Source of the DNA: an uncultured Psychrobacter sp.
GTDB taxonomy: Bacteria > Pseudomonadota > Gammaproteobacteria > Pseudomonadales > Moraxellaceae
Length of the DNA: 64,000 nucleotides
Reading direction: 5' to 3'
Assembly: GCA_947501045.1 (NCBI GenBank)
Contig: CANMUI010000007.1
Location: 1 to 64,000, forward strand
Of this stretch, positions 8,570-17,226 are shown piece by piece; position 1 is the stretch's first letter, and the number at the start of each line of letters is the position of its first letter. The notes under the pieces were generated by a model, which saw nothing but the letters and a program-made list of their open reading frames with translations, made no database searches and was not told the origin of the DNA. Position numbers and translations under genes: made by a program.

Positions 8570-9112
8570 ATGTATCCGTTTATTCGTTATGCCAGCACTA
8601 TCGTAAAAGCTGCTGTGCAAGCTAAAAAGGGTAATACCCTCACTTTAAAAGACAGCAGCGAGATTAGCTTTTATTGCCGTCTATCCGACATCGATAATTT
8701 CCTTGAGATGAATAATGGCCGCGTGCTGACCCTTTATGATATGGGGCGCACCGACTTTGCGGTTCGTACTGGACTTGGCATGCAGCTGCTCAAACAGCGT
8801 TGGGGCTTGGTGGTCGCAGGCAGTACCATTCAATATCGTAAGCGTATTCGTGCTTTTGACAAGGTAACGATGAAAACCCATATCGCAGGCTTTGACGCGC
8901 GCTGGATCTATATTGAGCAATCAATGTGGGTTAAAGGTAAACCCTGCTCCTCTGCCCTACTACGCACTGGCGTGACTGAGGGCGGCAAAGTCATTGAAAC
9001 TGCGCGCGTATTAGAAGCTTTGGGTCAAGTGGATTGGGAGTTGCCGCCAATAGGCTATGTGGCAGAATGGATTGAGAGCGATGATGACCGTCCTTGGCCG
9101 CCGAAGGGATGA
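8570..9112 (+). CDS. acyl-CoA thioesterase-like protein (hot-dog fold, 4HBT_2/THEM6 type)
   Basis: The 180-residue protein has a hot-dog fold pattern: ISFYCRLSDIDNFLEMNNGRVLTLYDMGRTDFAVRTGL for the central helix region, then RWGLVVAGSTIQYRKRIRAFDKVTMKTHIAGFDARWIYIEQSMW. The order and spacing match the THEM6-like thioesterase group, in which an Asn or Asp in the DxxxEMNN segment acts in catalysis. It probably hydrolyses acyl-CoA thioesters. The gene is 40 bp downstream of the YheT hydrolase. Confidence 0.75.
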   Translation: MYPFIRYASTIVKAAVQAKKGNTLTLKDSSEISFYCRLSDIDNFLEMNNGRVLTLYDMGRTDFAVRTGLGMQLLKQRWGLVVAGSTIQYRKRIRAFDKVTMKTHIAGFDARWIYIEQSMWVKGKPCSSALLRTGVTEGGKVIETARVLEALGQVDWELPPIGYVAEWIESDDDRPWPPKG

Positions 9113-9268
9113 TTTTTATAAAATTCAAAATAGTCTAAGGCAACTTTCTAACTCCTTTAACCTTAAAACTACTGTTTGATAACAATACATTATACAAATA
9201 AGTATATTAAATGTTAGAGTATTAACCATATACCGTTTATCTAAAATAAAGCTCACAAGGAGAATAAT

Positions 9269-9646
9269 ATGGTTAATAATACGGATTACGTCGGTACGCT
9301 ATTTGATAATAGTGAATCAAACCCAAGCAAAATTACTTTAGCCTTTACGATGGCGGGTGTTGCGCTTAAAAAAGGTCACTCTGCATCAGTGATACTGATG
9401 GTAGACGCAGTACACCTAGCATTGCCTAATGCTTTGGATAACGTCGATATCGGTGCACCGTTTGACCCTGCTAAGGATTTGCTAGAAGCGTTTGTAGAGA
9501 AAGGTGGTAACGTATTGGTCTGCGGAGCTTGTATGGAACATAACGGTGTGGAAGAATCTGCCATTGATAAACGCTTCACAAGAATTAGTGGTGATGATGT
9601 GGTTGAGCTGTTGATAAATGCGAAGGGTTCTTTGCAGTTGAATTGA
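9269..9646 (+). CDS. DsrE family protein
   Basis: The 125-residue soluble protein has the DsrE/YchN-like layout: an N-terminal strand followed by NPSKITLAFTMAGVALKKGHSASVILMVDAVHL. The end of the domain is GGNVLVCGACMEHNGV, with two nearby cysteines where sulfur-transfer members keep the reactive Cys. An AGGAG motif precedes the ATG. Family members form trimers or hexamers and several carry persulfide sulfur. No dsr or tus genes are nearby, so the role here is open. Confidence 0.75.
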   Translation: MVNNTDYVGTLFDNSESNPSKITLAFTMAGVALKKGHSASVILMVDAVHLALPNALDNVDIGAPFDPAKDLLEAFVEKGGNVLVCGACMEHNGVEESAIDKRFTRISGDDVVELLINAKGSLQLN

Positions 9647-9671
9647 TGCTTAAATCTCAATAATTAAAAAT

Positions 9672-9704
9672 GTCATAACTTAGTCTCTAAAACTGAGTTA
9701 TGAC
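9672..9704. terminator. bidirectional terminator between the DsrE and ATPase genes
   Basis: GTCATAACTTAG and CTGAGTTATGAC form a 12-bp stem with one wobble pair, with A-rich DNA to the left and CTTTATTTTAT to the right. It serves both convergent genes. Confidence 0.75.
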
Positions 9705-9715
9705 CTTTATTTTAT

Positions 9716-11785
9716 CTAAGTGTACTTAACACGATACTCTTCGACTTTCTGTAGTATCTCGTCTACTGTTCCTTGTAGCTCTGGCCCCATACGTAGATAC
9801 TCTTGTTGACGTTCGTCCTTTAGTAAAGAGACTGTAGCGTAGTAAAAAGGTTTTAGCTCTTCTTTAAACTCAGACTCTGTAACCATGCTAAAACACATTT
9901 CAAGTTGTCCTTTTGAGAGCAACATAATAATTATATTTTCGAAAAACATATAGAACATGTCTTCATTGTCTATTTTTGAAAGCTCATCTAAAAATTCAAC
10001 TTTCTTTATTTTTTCGAAAAATGTTTTGAAACTTTCTAAATCGTTATTCCATAAAGAATATATGCAATAAGAATGCACCATTGCTATTCGACCCAAGTCG
10101 ATATCTACGTTCTTTATGACTTCTGATAGTATTTTGAAAAAGACTTCTTTATATTCATAGAAGTTGTTGTTAAACACAATAGATAATAGATATGAGGCTT
10201 CAAGTGGAGCAAAGTTAGTTTTTTGGAAAAGCTTCAAGCCATAAACCTCTGGAATAAACTTTTCTTCATCTACCAAAAATAATGTGTGTAAGTTGAATAG
10301 GTAGTCTTTTATGGTTAGATTCTTAAAGTTATTTTCCAACAACTGATAAGCCTTATCTATTTTATTTTCATTAATCAACTCTCTTAACGGTATTTCTATG
10401 TTTCTATAACCACTATCTTGATAGTCAACTACTCCTACTTTATCTTTAGAATTTATACCATTTATAATTGACTTCTTAATTTCACTATCAATTTTCTCTG
10501 AGGCTAAAAGTGCATTGAAATACACATCAGATATATTAGTCTGATTATTTTCAATATTAAAAGCCGCTTCTACGAACCTTGTCGATAACTCTCTTTCATC
10601 ACACCAACTCTCCAGAAACCTTGTAAGCCATAAAACCCGACGCTTATCTTGCTGACTCCCATAACGCATGAGATACCAAATATTAAAAAACCGCTCTTTA
10701 ATCATATAAAGATGATTTTTAGTGTTAGTCTCAATTTTATCTACTATCAATTGCTGCTGTAACTTGACCAACTGCGCAGATACAGTCTTACTTGGTAAAC
10801 GAGTTTGTTCCGCGATTTCTTTGGTACTCATCGCATCCCAATTCATCGCTATCACATGTACAATCGCTTTTTGCTGTCGCGATAAATCATCCATTCGATG
10901 TTTGTATAAGGGTGTAGTCTTATCGATGGTTTCTTCTAGATAAGCATAACTACTCTCTTTTGCACCTTCCATAATGATTTGAAACAGCAATACGATAGTA
11001 CGAGGTACACCATCAGTAAGCCGTCTGACCGCTTCGATACGTTGAGGATACTCAGTGATAATTTCTTCAATAGTTTTGACCGCTTCTTCACTAGTTTGCT
11101 TCGCCAAAGAGCGTAATAGCTCATGCATCTCTGCTTCATTAATTGGTTTTAAATTAACCAATTTAAAGAATTGATAGAATGGCGCTTCACCATCGAAATG
11201 CGCTTCAAGCAATTGACTAGAGCCGCCAACCAGACGAATTTGTGAACGTAAGCTTAATACCTCGCGAAGCTGCGCATGTTCGATCTCATCAAAGTCTTTA
11301 AACAACTCTCCTAAATTATCAACAAAGACAATTATTTTCTGCTTGTTTTTATCCAAGTGACTTTGTATCAATTCCCAAGCCATTTCGGCACTATCATCTA
11401 AGTGTGTAACTTGTTCGAATAACTGTGCGTACAAATCAGAGTCATGCTCTGCAAGCTTTTCAGCGATACGTAGCCAAAAAGTAAAAAGCGATAATATCCC
11501 ATACTCTTCTTCATTGAGTAGAATAGGAACTAGCCATTTTTTTAACTCTTTATCTTCTGCGACTTCATAATATAGACGTGATAACAACGTCGTCTTGCCA
11601 GCACCTCGTACACCTTGGATAAGGTAGTGCGTCTCCGGCTTCGCCATTGACCCTGTTGCAATATCTTTCCATATCCGCTGATATTCTTTTTTGCGGATGC
11701 TAAACCCTGCTTTTAGTAATTGGGCATCTATATTTTGCGTGTTGTACAGTAAAACTGAATGGCTTTTTGTATTGTTATCTTCCAT
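9716..11785 (-). CDS. large P-loop ATPase with winged helix and helical C-terminus (module gene 2)
   Basis: This 689-residue protein has Walker A in QGVRGAGKTTLL (near residue 60) and Walker B in KIIVFVDNLGELF (near 150). Next comes LVGGSSQLLEAHF as a probable sensor strand. A winged-helix stretch follows at about 305-385 (LSRQQKAIVHVIAM, then MSTKEIAEQTRLPSKTVSAQLVKL). The last 280 residues are predicted helical, acidic and Lys/Phe-rich, suggesting TPR-like repeats. This layout is that of STAND/ATPase_2-type regulatory ATPases: a nucleotide switch, a DNA- or protein-binding winged helix and a sensor array. No nuclease, protease or TIR domain is visible. The gene overlaps the upstream ATPase gene by 11 bp, so the two are translated together. 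The 3' third is clearly more AT-rich than its neighbours, as expected for acquired DNA. The function is unknown; a defence or stress role is inference. Confidence 0.8.
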   Translation of the reverse strand: MEDNNTKSHSVLLYNTQNIDAQLLKAGFSIRKKEYQRIWKDIATGSMAKPETHYLIQGVRGAGKTTLLSRLYYEVAEDKELKKWLVPILLNEEEYGILSLFTFWLRIAEKLAEHDSDLYAQLFEQVTHLDDSAEMAWELIQSHLDKNKQKIIVFVDNLGELFKDFDEIEHAQLREVLSLRSQIRLVGGSSQLLEAHFDGEAPFYQFFKLVNLKPINEAEMHELLRSLAKQTSEEAVKTIEEIITEYPQRIEAVRRLTDGVPRTIVLLFQIIMEGAKESSYAYLEETIDKTTPLYKHRMDDLSRQQKAIVHVIAMNWDAMSTKEIAEQTRLPSKTVSAQLVKLQQQLIVDKIETNTKNHLYMIKERFFNIWYLMRYGSQQDKRRVLWLTRFLESWCDERELSTRFVEAAFNIENNQTNISDVYFNALLASEKIDSEIKKSIINGINSKDKVGVVDYQDSGYRNIEIPLRELINENKIDKAYQLLENNFKNLTIKDYLFNLHTLFLVDEEKFIPEVYGLKLFQKTNFAPLEASYLLSIVFNNNFYEYKEVFFKILSEVIKNVDIDLGRIAMVHSYCIYSLWNNDLESFKTFFEKIKKVEFLDELSKIDNEDMFYMFFENIIIMLLSKGQLEMCFSMVTESEFKEELKPFYYATVSLLKDERQQEYLRMGPELQGTVDEILQKVEEYRVKYT

Positions 11786-12965
11786 AGCGAGTCCACCAGC
11801 GTTTTAGTAAAGGAGAGGTAAATTGGTAAGTATTGTCTTCTGGTTGATAAAGATAACCGTCATGTAGAAGGCAGTTTATAACATACCTACTATTCACCTC
11901 CTCTCTGAAGTCAATATGTTGCGATAGATTAAATAAATCTGCGTAAACTACATTAGTATCCGCTTTACTAACCATATCTAATACTTGCTGGGCATAGAGA
12001 CGTTCACTTTTTTCCAAGCGGTTCAATCTATCACGCCAATGAGAAAAGACGGTTTTCATTGCTGGACTAAACAAATTATTGATAGCTACTTTTACATCGC
12101 TACTCTCTATTTGGCGCTCCTCTTCATCGAAAATATCAATAAGTTGACCACATACCAATCCTAAATAGTAAGGCATGTTCCAGCTTACTTCTTCTATGAT
12201 TGCCTGCTTAGTCTCTAAATCTAGAGTAAGTTCTGGACAACGCTTTTGAAGATAAAAGTCTATAAACTCTATCGCTTGAGCGTCTTTGAAAGGACGAACA
12301 CTCATATTAACCAGCATATTAATTAAATCAGTAACCGCCAACTTCTCTGCTAACGTATCTAGCCCTATAGAGCCTGTTAAGATGAATTGAACTTTTTCAT
12401 TAAATTCTGGATCTTGGCATAATGCACGAATACCTGATAAAAACTGCTCTACCCCTTTCTTACCATGCTCTTCAGAAATCTTTTCTAGTACATCAGGGAA
12501 TTCATCAATTGCAATGATTATAGTATCCTCACTTAATTTCAAACTCTCGTACAACACATCTCGAATCATTTCATGAGAGATTATCTTGGTTTCACCCTTT
12601 TCCTCACCTAATTCAACTTCAATATTAGTAGGGCTAACTGATAAGCTAAAATTAATACTTTTTGCCCATTCTGAAAGCTTGTTTTTTATTTTTTCAGACT
12701 TTTTGATATGGTCGGAGCGGTAGATTTCACGTAGCATTTTTTGATAAAAGCCCTGCTCACTATGGCAAGCTTGTACAAAGACATATATAACAGCATAGCC
12801 TGTATTAGGCTGATCTTTGAGACGATTAATCATTGATGATTTGCCTACTCGCCTTGGTGCAAGTAATAAAATGTGAGCACCATCTGACAAGTGTCTCCAT
12901 AATTTTTTTTCGTCGGCAGGTCTCGGAAAATAATCTTCACCTGTCACTATATTCCCTGTGCTCAT
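11775..12965 (-). CDS. P-loop ATPase with C-terminal winged helix (module gene 1)
   Basis: The 396-residue protein begins TGEDYFPRPADEKKLWRHLSDG, the lead-in typical of ATPase_2/COG1672-like ATPases. Walker A is LLLAPRRVGKSSMINRL (near residue 40). Walker B is TIIIAIDEFPDVL (near 150), with the following Glu present as IDE. A sensor strand VQFILTGSIGLDTL follows. The C-terminal 130 residues look like a helical lid plus winged helix (VSWNMPYYLGLVCGQLIDIF, then NCLLHDGYLYQPEDNTYQFTSPLLKRWW). It is the first gene of a two-gene operon with the 689-residue ATPase and is preceded by the triple inverted-repeat array at 12981-13054. The pair of related but distinct switch ATPases suggests a hetero-oligomer. 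Confidence 0.8.
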   Translation of the reverse strand: MSTGNIVTGEDYFPRPADEKKLWRHLSDGAHILLLAPRRVGKSSMINRLKDQPNTGYAVIYVFVQACHSEQGFYQKMLREIYRSDHIKKSEKIKNKLSEWAKSINFSLSVSPTNIEVELGEEKGETKIISHEMIRDVLYESLKLSEDTIIIAIDEFPDVLEKISEEHGKKGVEQFLSGIRALCQDPEFNEKVQFILTGSIGLDTLAEKLAVTDLINMLVNMSVRPFKDAQAIEFIDFYLQKRCPELTLDLETKQAIIEEVSWNMPYYLGLVCGQLIDIFDEEERQIESSDVKVAINNLFSPAMKTVFSHWRDRLNRLEKSERLYAQQVLDMVSKADTNVVYADLFNLSQHIDFREEVNSRYVINCLLHDGYLYQPEDNTYQFTSPLLKRWWTRYGR

Positions 12966-12980
12966 ATCTTCATCCTATTA

Positions 12981-13054
12981 TGACTACAAAGTTATAGTCA
13001 TAATAATTAACTACAAAACCGTAGTCAACTATCTTAGCTACAATCTTGTAGTCA
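12981..13054. promoter_or_regulatory. triple inverted-repeat operator array, 27-bp phasing
   Basis: Three 20-bp imperfect palindromes of the form TGACTAC-N6-GTAGTCA lie at 12981-13000, 13008-13027 and 13035-13054. The centres are 27 bp apart in both steps. Copy 1 has one arm mismatch, copy 2 one and copy 3 two. The array is 16 bp upstream of the first ATPase ATG and fits cooperative binding of a dimeric repressor over the promoter. No regulator gene is adjacent, so the regulator is either elsewhere or one of the winged-helix ATPases. Confidence 0.75.
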
Positions 13055-13165
13055 AAACTACCCTTCTATTCAGAAAATAAATACACATTATCTAACATGC
13101 AAGCCGTCCAGCTTTGCTAAAGTAAGTCATGTAAAACGCCTAATAAAGTGAAAAGGAAGCCCGTC

Positions 13166-14209
13166 ATGACCTTACTAAACACCCTTGATTTAACCTACCC
13201 TATCGTGCAAGCGCCTATGGCAGGAGCCACCACGCCTGAGCTTGCAGCTACAGTTAGCAACTTTGGCGGATTGGGGTCGTTGGGGTCTGGCACGACGTCG
13301 CCAGAGGTTTTAAATGACCATATTAATACTATGAAAGGACTCACCGACTGCCCTTTTATGATCAATCTGATGGTGTTGTCGGAGCACGATTCTAGTACTT
13401 TGGATAGCTCCATTCCTGCTTGGTTAAATGAGTATTATGAAAAAAATAATATAGAAATGGCGTTACCTGAACGTCCAGCACTAAGGTTCGCAGATCAGCT
13501 ACAAGTGCTCTATGACAATCCTGTTCCTGTCGCCAGCTTTACCTTTGGTATTATTAGCGCCGAACAAGTGCAGCGCCTGCAAAGTCTAGGCACACGCGTC
13601 ATCGGTACCGCCAATCATCCATTGGAAGCAAAAGCATGGGCGGATATTGGCGCTGATGCGGTATGTATTCAGGGATCAGAAGCTGGTGGTCATCGCGGGG
13701 GTTGGTTGCCCCAAAGCACAAACGATCCCATGGGGTTATTGACGCTGATTAGTCAAACGCGTGCTTGTACCGATATTCCGCTAATCGCGGCTGGCGGTAT
13801 TATGACTGGACAAGCTATCAAGGCGATTCAAACAGCAGGCGCTGAGCTGGCGCAAATCGGGACGGCATTCTTGACTACAGATAAATGCGGCATTAATGAC
13901 ACTTATAAACAGGCGCTACTCGATGCCAGTCAAGATAAGCGCAGTAGCGAAACACGTTTAACAAGACTGTTTTCAGGTAAGCAGGCACGCGGCTTATTAA
14001 ATGATTATCTGCGTGATTTTGCTCAATTTGAGAGCGCTCATGAGCTACCACCTTACCCACAATTAAATGCCATGACTAAAGACTTGCGTGCGCATGCGAA
14101 AAAGAAACTTGATGCAGAACATCAGTCTTTATGGGCAGGACAAGGAGTCGCTTTGGTCAGACAAGAGCGCACGACTCAATTGCTAGAGCGACTGGTAAAG
14201 GAATTATGA
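13166..14209 (+). CDS. nitronate monooxygenase-like flavoprotein (NMO/2-nitropropane dioxygenase family)
   Basis: The protein folds as an FMN-binding TIM barrel. IVQAPMAGATTPELAATVSNFGGLGSLGSG is at the N-terminus. ASFTFGIISAEQVQRL and VCIQGSEAGGHRGGW contain the conserved His of the active site. PLIAAGGIMTGQAIKAIQTAGAELAQIGTAFL forms the phosphate-binding end. Such enzymes oxidise propionate-3-nitronate and related nitronates to aldehydes or keto acids, which is a detoxification role. I chose the ATG at 13166, with AGGA eight bases upstream. The frame is open to a GTG at 13148. Confidence 0.88.
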   Translation: MTLLNTLDLTYPIVQAPMAGATTPELAATVSNFGGLGSLGSGTTSPEVLNDHINTMKGLTDCPFMINLMVLSEHDSSTLDSSIPAWLNEYYEKNNIEMALPERPALRFADQLQVLYDNPVPVASFTFGIISAEQVQRLQSLGTRVIGTANHPLEAKAWADIGADAVCIQGSEAGGHRGGWLPQSTNDPMGLLTLISQTRACTDIPLIAAGGIMTGQAIKAIQTAGAELAQIGTAFLTTDKCGINDTYKQALLDASQDKRSSETRLTRLFSGKQARGLLNDYLRDFAQFESAHELPPYPQLNAMTKDLRAHAKKKLDAEHQSLWAGQGVALVRQERTTQLLERLVKEL

Positions 14210-14215
14210 TTTAAT

Positions 14216-14311
14216 TAGCGTAGTCCCGGTTTTTAACCGTGAGAAGCGTTAAAAAATTATAATGCAATTTTAGCTTTGCAAGGAAAATGCTGGGTTAAAA
14301 ATCCAGCCTAC
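14216..14311. repeat. palindromic intergenic repeat, family B, copy 1
   Basis: GTAGTCCCGGTTTTTAACCGT on the left and GCTGGGTTAAAAATCCAGCCTAC on the right form an imperfect palindrome around a TTATAATGCAATTTTAGCTTTGC core. A second copy with the same ends lies at 50351-50440. It may also act as a terminator for the convergent genes. Confidence 0.6.
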
Positions 14312-14336
14312 CATCTATACTTAAATAACTATTTAA

Positions 14337-15284
14337 CTATTTCGTCAACCCTTCACGAAAATGTTTGTAATCCTTAGCCGTCCGCTCCACCGCTTCAATC
14401 ATCGGCACATGACCGATATCATCCATCATAATCACTTGCGATTGCGGAATGATCTCTTTTATTACATCAACAGTTTCCGGCTTGATAACCTGATCTTTAT
14501 CGCCCCAAACCACTAACGTTGGAATATTGTACTCGGCAATAACTTCGGCACGCTTTTCTACATTATCCATAACGATTTGCTCAAGGATTTTGGCATCCAG
14601 CGCTTTATTAGCGATACGCTCTTGGGCAAAAACCGCTTTGACTGACTTTGGAATATAAGGCGGCTGATACATGACAAAGTCGTATAGGTTGTAAAAGTCT
14701 TCTTTATCGTTTACTAGCAGCGGATTGTCATCAAGGGTCGCCCCTTCTAGTGCTTCATGAATACCGGCTGACCAAAAGCCCGCCGTATCGACCAGCCATA
14801 AGCTTTTAACTTCGTCAGGATACTTGGCAGCATAAGCGACACTGATCGCGCCGCCCATCGAATTACCACCGACATGAATGTGATTTGCCAGACCTTTAGC
14901 TTGCAAAAGCTCATACAAGCGCATGGCCTGTGCGTCCGCACGGTAGTCAGCGTCCATAGGTTTACTCGACTCACCAAACCCAAGCAAATCAGGAATGATC
15001 AGATGATAGTTTTGTAGTTCATCAGCGATACGGGTGAAGTTATCTTTATTACCACCAAAACCATGAATCAATAATAACGGCTCACCTGCCAAACTATTAT
15101 TTTCGGCATAAACCAGTTTATCGCCGGAAGACAGGGTATAGGATTTGATCACAAGATCTGACTTATTGCGCTCATATTGGATAAGCTTTTGGGTAGTCGC
15201 CACCGCAACTGTATTAGGCGTGGTAGTACAGCCTACGATAGAAAGACTAAATAGCGCGGCAAGTCCAAAACGTTTTAATAGCAT
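14337..15284 (-). CDS. lip1: Lip1-type lipase/esterase lipoprotein
   Basis: The 315-residue alpha/beta hydrolase closely resembles, from memory, the cold-active Lip1 lipase of Psychrobacter immobilis, including the stretches GGNKDNFTRIADEL and LWLVDTAGFWSAG. A lipoprotein signal ends at SIVGC (Cys19), so the enzyme is probably anchored in the outer membrane. The oxyanion region is LLIHGFGGN, the nucleophile Ser is in GGNSMGGAIS (near residue 143), and the Asp is in VVWGDKDQVI. The His is in DIGHVPMIEA. It hydrolyses acylglycerols or short-chain esters. Its near identity to a Psychrobacter protein is the best clue to the source genus. Confidence 0.92.
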   Translation of the reverse strand: MLLKRFGLAALFSLSIVGCTTTPNTVAVATTQKLIQYERNKSDLVIKSYTLSSGDKLVYAENNSLAGEPLLLIHGFGGNKDNFTRIADELQNYHLIIPDLLGFGESSKPMDADYRADAQAMRLYELLQAKGLANHIHVGGNSMGGAISVAYAAKYPDEVKSLWLVDTAGFWSAGIHEALEGATLDDNPLLVNDKEDFYNLYDFVMYQPPYIPKSVKAVFAQERIANKALDAKILEQIVMDNVEKRAEVIAEYNIPTLVVWGDKDQVIKPETVDVIKEIIPQSQVIMMDDIGHVPMIEAVERTAKDYKHFREGLTK

Positions 15285-15611
15285 TGAAACGCCCTTGTTG
15301 TAGATGGTAGATAAAAAAGAGAGAATAGCTTAAAAACGTAATCCTAGCACAAGCTCGTCTTGAGTTTAGACTGCAATCACTACTATATGCACAACTGCTA
15401 GGAAAAATACCGCTGTAGAACTTTATTACAGCACTTAGCAAAAGCATTATAACTATTTAAAACAGCAAATTTCATTCTTCTTCAGGTCGTTTTGACCATA
15501 GCTACTGATCTGATTACCGTTCTTATCAAGAGGGCGGTAGCATTCTCATTTATAATAAGCTTTTTTATTTAATCAACCAAAACCCATTTGTATGGTACAA
15601 AAGGAAAAACA
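15285..15611. other. intergenic region between divergent lip1 and the MATE gene
   Basis: The gap of about 330 bases must contain both promoters. The left third has the A/T-rich segment expected upstream of lip1. I see no hairpin, repeat or credible ORF in it. Confidence 0.45.
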
Positions 15612-17108
15612 TTGAGCGATACCAGTACTACCAAGGATAAAGGGCGCGATCTTACCGAAGGGTCAATTGCCAAAACCATGCTCTTGTTTGCTTTGCCAAC
15701 TCTTGGCTCATCAATACTACAGTCGTTAAACGGCTCGATTAATGCCGTTTGGGTCGGTCGGTTTTTGGGTGAAGAAGCGCTTGCTGCGACGGCAAACGGT
15801 AACATCTTGATGTTTATCATGATCTCCTTTGTTTTCGGATTCGGTATGGCGGCTACCATTTTGATTGGTCAGGCCATGGGCAGCCGCAATAACACTATGG
15901 TCAAAAGAACAATGGGAACGGCTCTAGGCAGTATTATTCCGATAAGTGTATTATTGTCGGCAATAGGATGGATATTTGCGCCGACGCTACTGGATTTGCT
16001 GGGTACCCCGCCAAGTGCTTTGAGCCTTGCGCTGACCTACCTGCGCATGATTTTCATTGCCATGCCCGTCACCCTAACGTTTACGCTGCTAATGATGGCG
16101 CTGCGCGGGACAGGCGATTCTACAACGCCGCTTTGGTTTATCGCTGTATCGGTCGGTATCGATCTGATTTTGACGCCGCTGCTTATTTTGGGTGTAGGAC
16201 CTTTTCCCGAATGGGGTATATTCGGCTCAGCCTTTGCTACCGCCGCTGCAAACACTATAGCGCTGATTGGCATGATCGCGACCTTGTACTGGCGCGGCTC
16301 GGTACTGACCCTTAGTATGCCGGAGCTGCGCTTTTTGCGTGCCGACCTAAACATACTGAAATCGATGTTTTCAAAGGGTCTGCCGATGGGTCTACAGATG
16401 ATCGTCATCTCTACGGCAGCGCTGACTATGCTCTCCTTAATAAACCGTGAGGGCGTACAGACGACTGCTGCTTATAGCGCAACTCAGCAGCTTTGGACCT
16501 ACGTGCAGATGCCAGCTATGGCGCTAAGTGCCGCCGCCAGCGCTATGGTTGCCCAAAATATCGGTGCCAATCAATGGAGCCGCGTTGCCGGAATCACCCG
16601 CTGGGGGCTTATTTTTAACCTGATATTGACAGGGGTACTGATCGGGTTGTTGACCATCTTTGATAAAACCATACTAAGCCTTTTTCTGGGTAGTGACAGT
16701 CCAGCAGTACCGATCGGGCGGCATATTCAGGTCATGGCGACCTGGGGCTTTATCTTTTTTGGTATAGCGCAAGTGCTGTTCGGTACCATGCGGGCTAACG
16801 GTTATGTCATTTGGCCGCTAGTTGTTATGGCGATCTCGATGTATCCGGTGCGTCTTGGCTTTGCATTTGGGCTTTATCCTGTGCTTGGCTCTGATGCGCT
16901 TTGGCTGTCGTTTCCAGCAGGCATGGTAGCCACTGCTGTTATGGGGGCAGGGTTATATCTGCACGGCGGCTGGCGCAAAGGCAAAAACATGGTTCCAGAG
17001 GAAGCCGCGCAGGGGTGCGAGGGCTACCGTATACAGGTAGGCACCTCATCGTCATGTCGTGATATCGCACCGACGACTTCTTGGAAGCCTGTGCGTGAAA
17101 GCGCATAA
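15612..17108 (+). CDS. MATE family multidrug/Na+ (or H+) antiporter
   Basis: The protein has about twelve hydrophobic segments and the MATE-type repeat. The N-half has LPTLGSSILQSLNGSINAVWVGRFLGEEALAATANGNILMF, with the second half starting near residue 240 (KGLPMGLQMIVISTAALTMLSLIN). QNIGANQWSRV in the second half is a conserved MATE motif. MATE pumps expel cationic drugs in exchange for Na+ or H+. I favour the TTG at 15612, with AAAAGGA six bases upstream. An in-frame TTG at 15588 has no ribosome-binding site. The last 35 residues are a soluble tail rich in S, E and C that is unusual for MATE proteins. Confidence 0.88.
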   Translation: MSDTSTTKDKGRDLTEGSIAKTMLLFALPTLGSSILQSLNGSINAVWVGRFLGEEALAATANGNILMFIMISFVFGFGMAATILIGQAMGSRNNTMVKRTMGTALGSIIPISVLLSAIGWIFAPTLLDLLGTPPSALSLALTYLRMIFIAMPVTLTFTLLMMALRGTGDSTTPLWFIAVSVGIDLILTPLLILGVGPFPEWGIFGSAFATAAANTIALIGMIATLYWRGSVLTLSMPELRFLRADLNILKSMFSKGLPMGLQMIVISTAALTMLSLINREGVQTTAAYSATQQLWTYVQMPAMALSAAASAMVAQNIGANQWSRVAGITRWGLIFNLILTGVLIGLLTIFDKTILSLFLGSDSPAVPIGRHIQVMATWGFIFFGIAQVLFGTMRANGYVIWPLVVMAISMYPVRLGFAFGLYPVLGSDALWLSFPAGMVATAVMGAGLYLHGGWRKGKNMVPEEAAQGCEGYRIQVGTSSSCRDIAPTTSWKPVRESA

Positions 17109-17226
17109 ACAAAGACAGCATACGCAAACATGTTAGAGTTGTTAAGAATGAGGTGCTTATTCAACTCAGCAAATTTAATGGAGTTAATCGTACTTTTTGG
17201 ATTTGCTATTACTACTAGTAAAACCT

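Noticed and set aside
9716..13054. Prophage or integrative element carrying the ATPase pair
   Set aside because: No integrase, phage structural gene, tRNA or attachment repeats are seen nearby.
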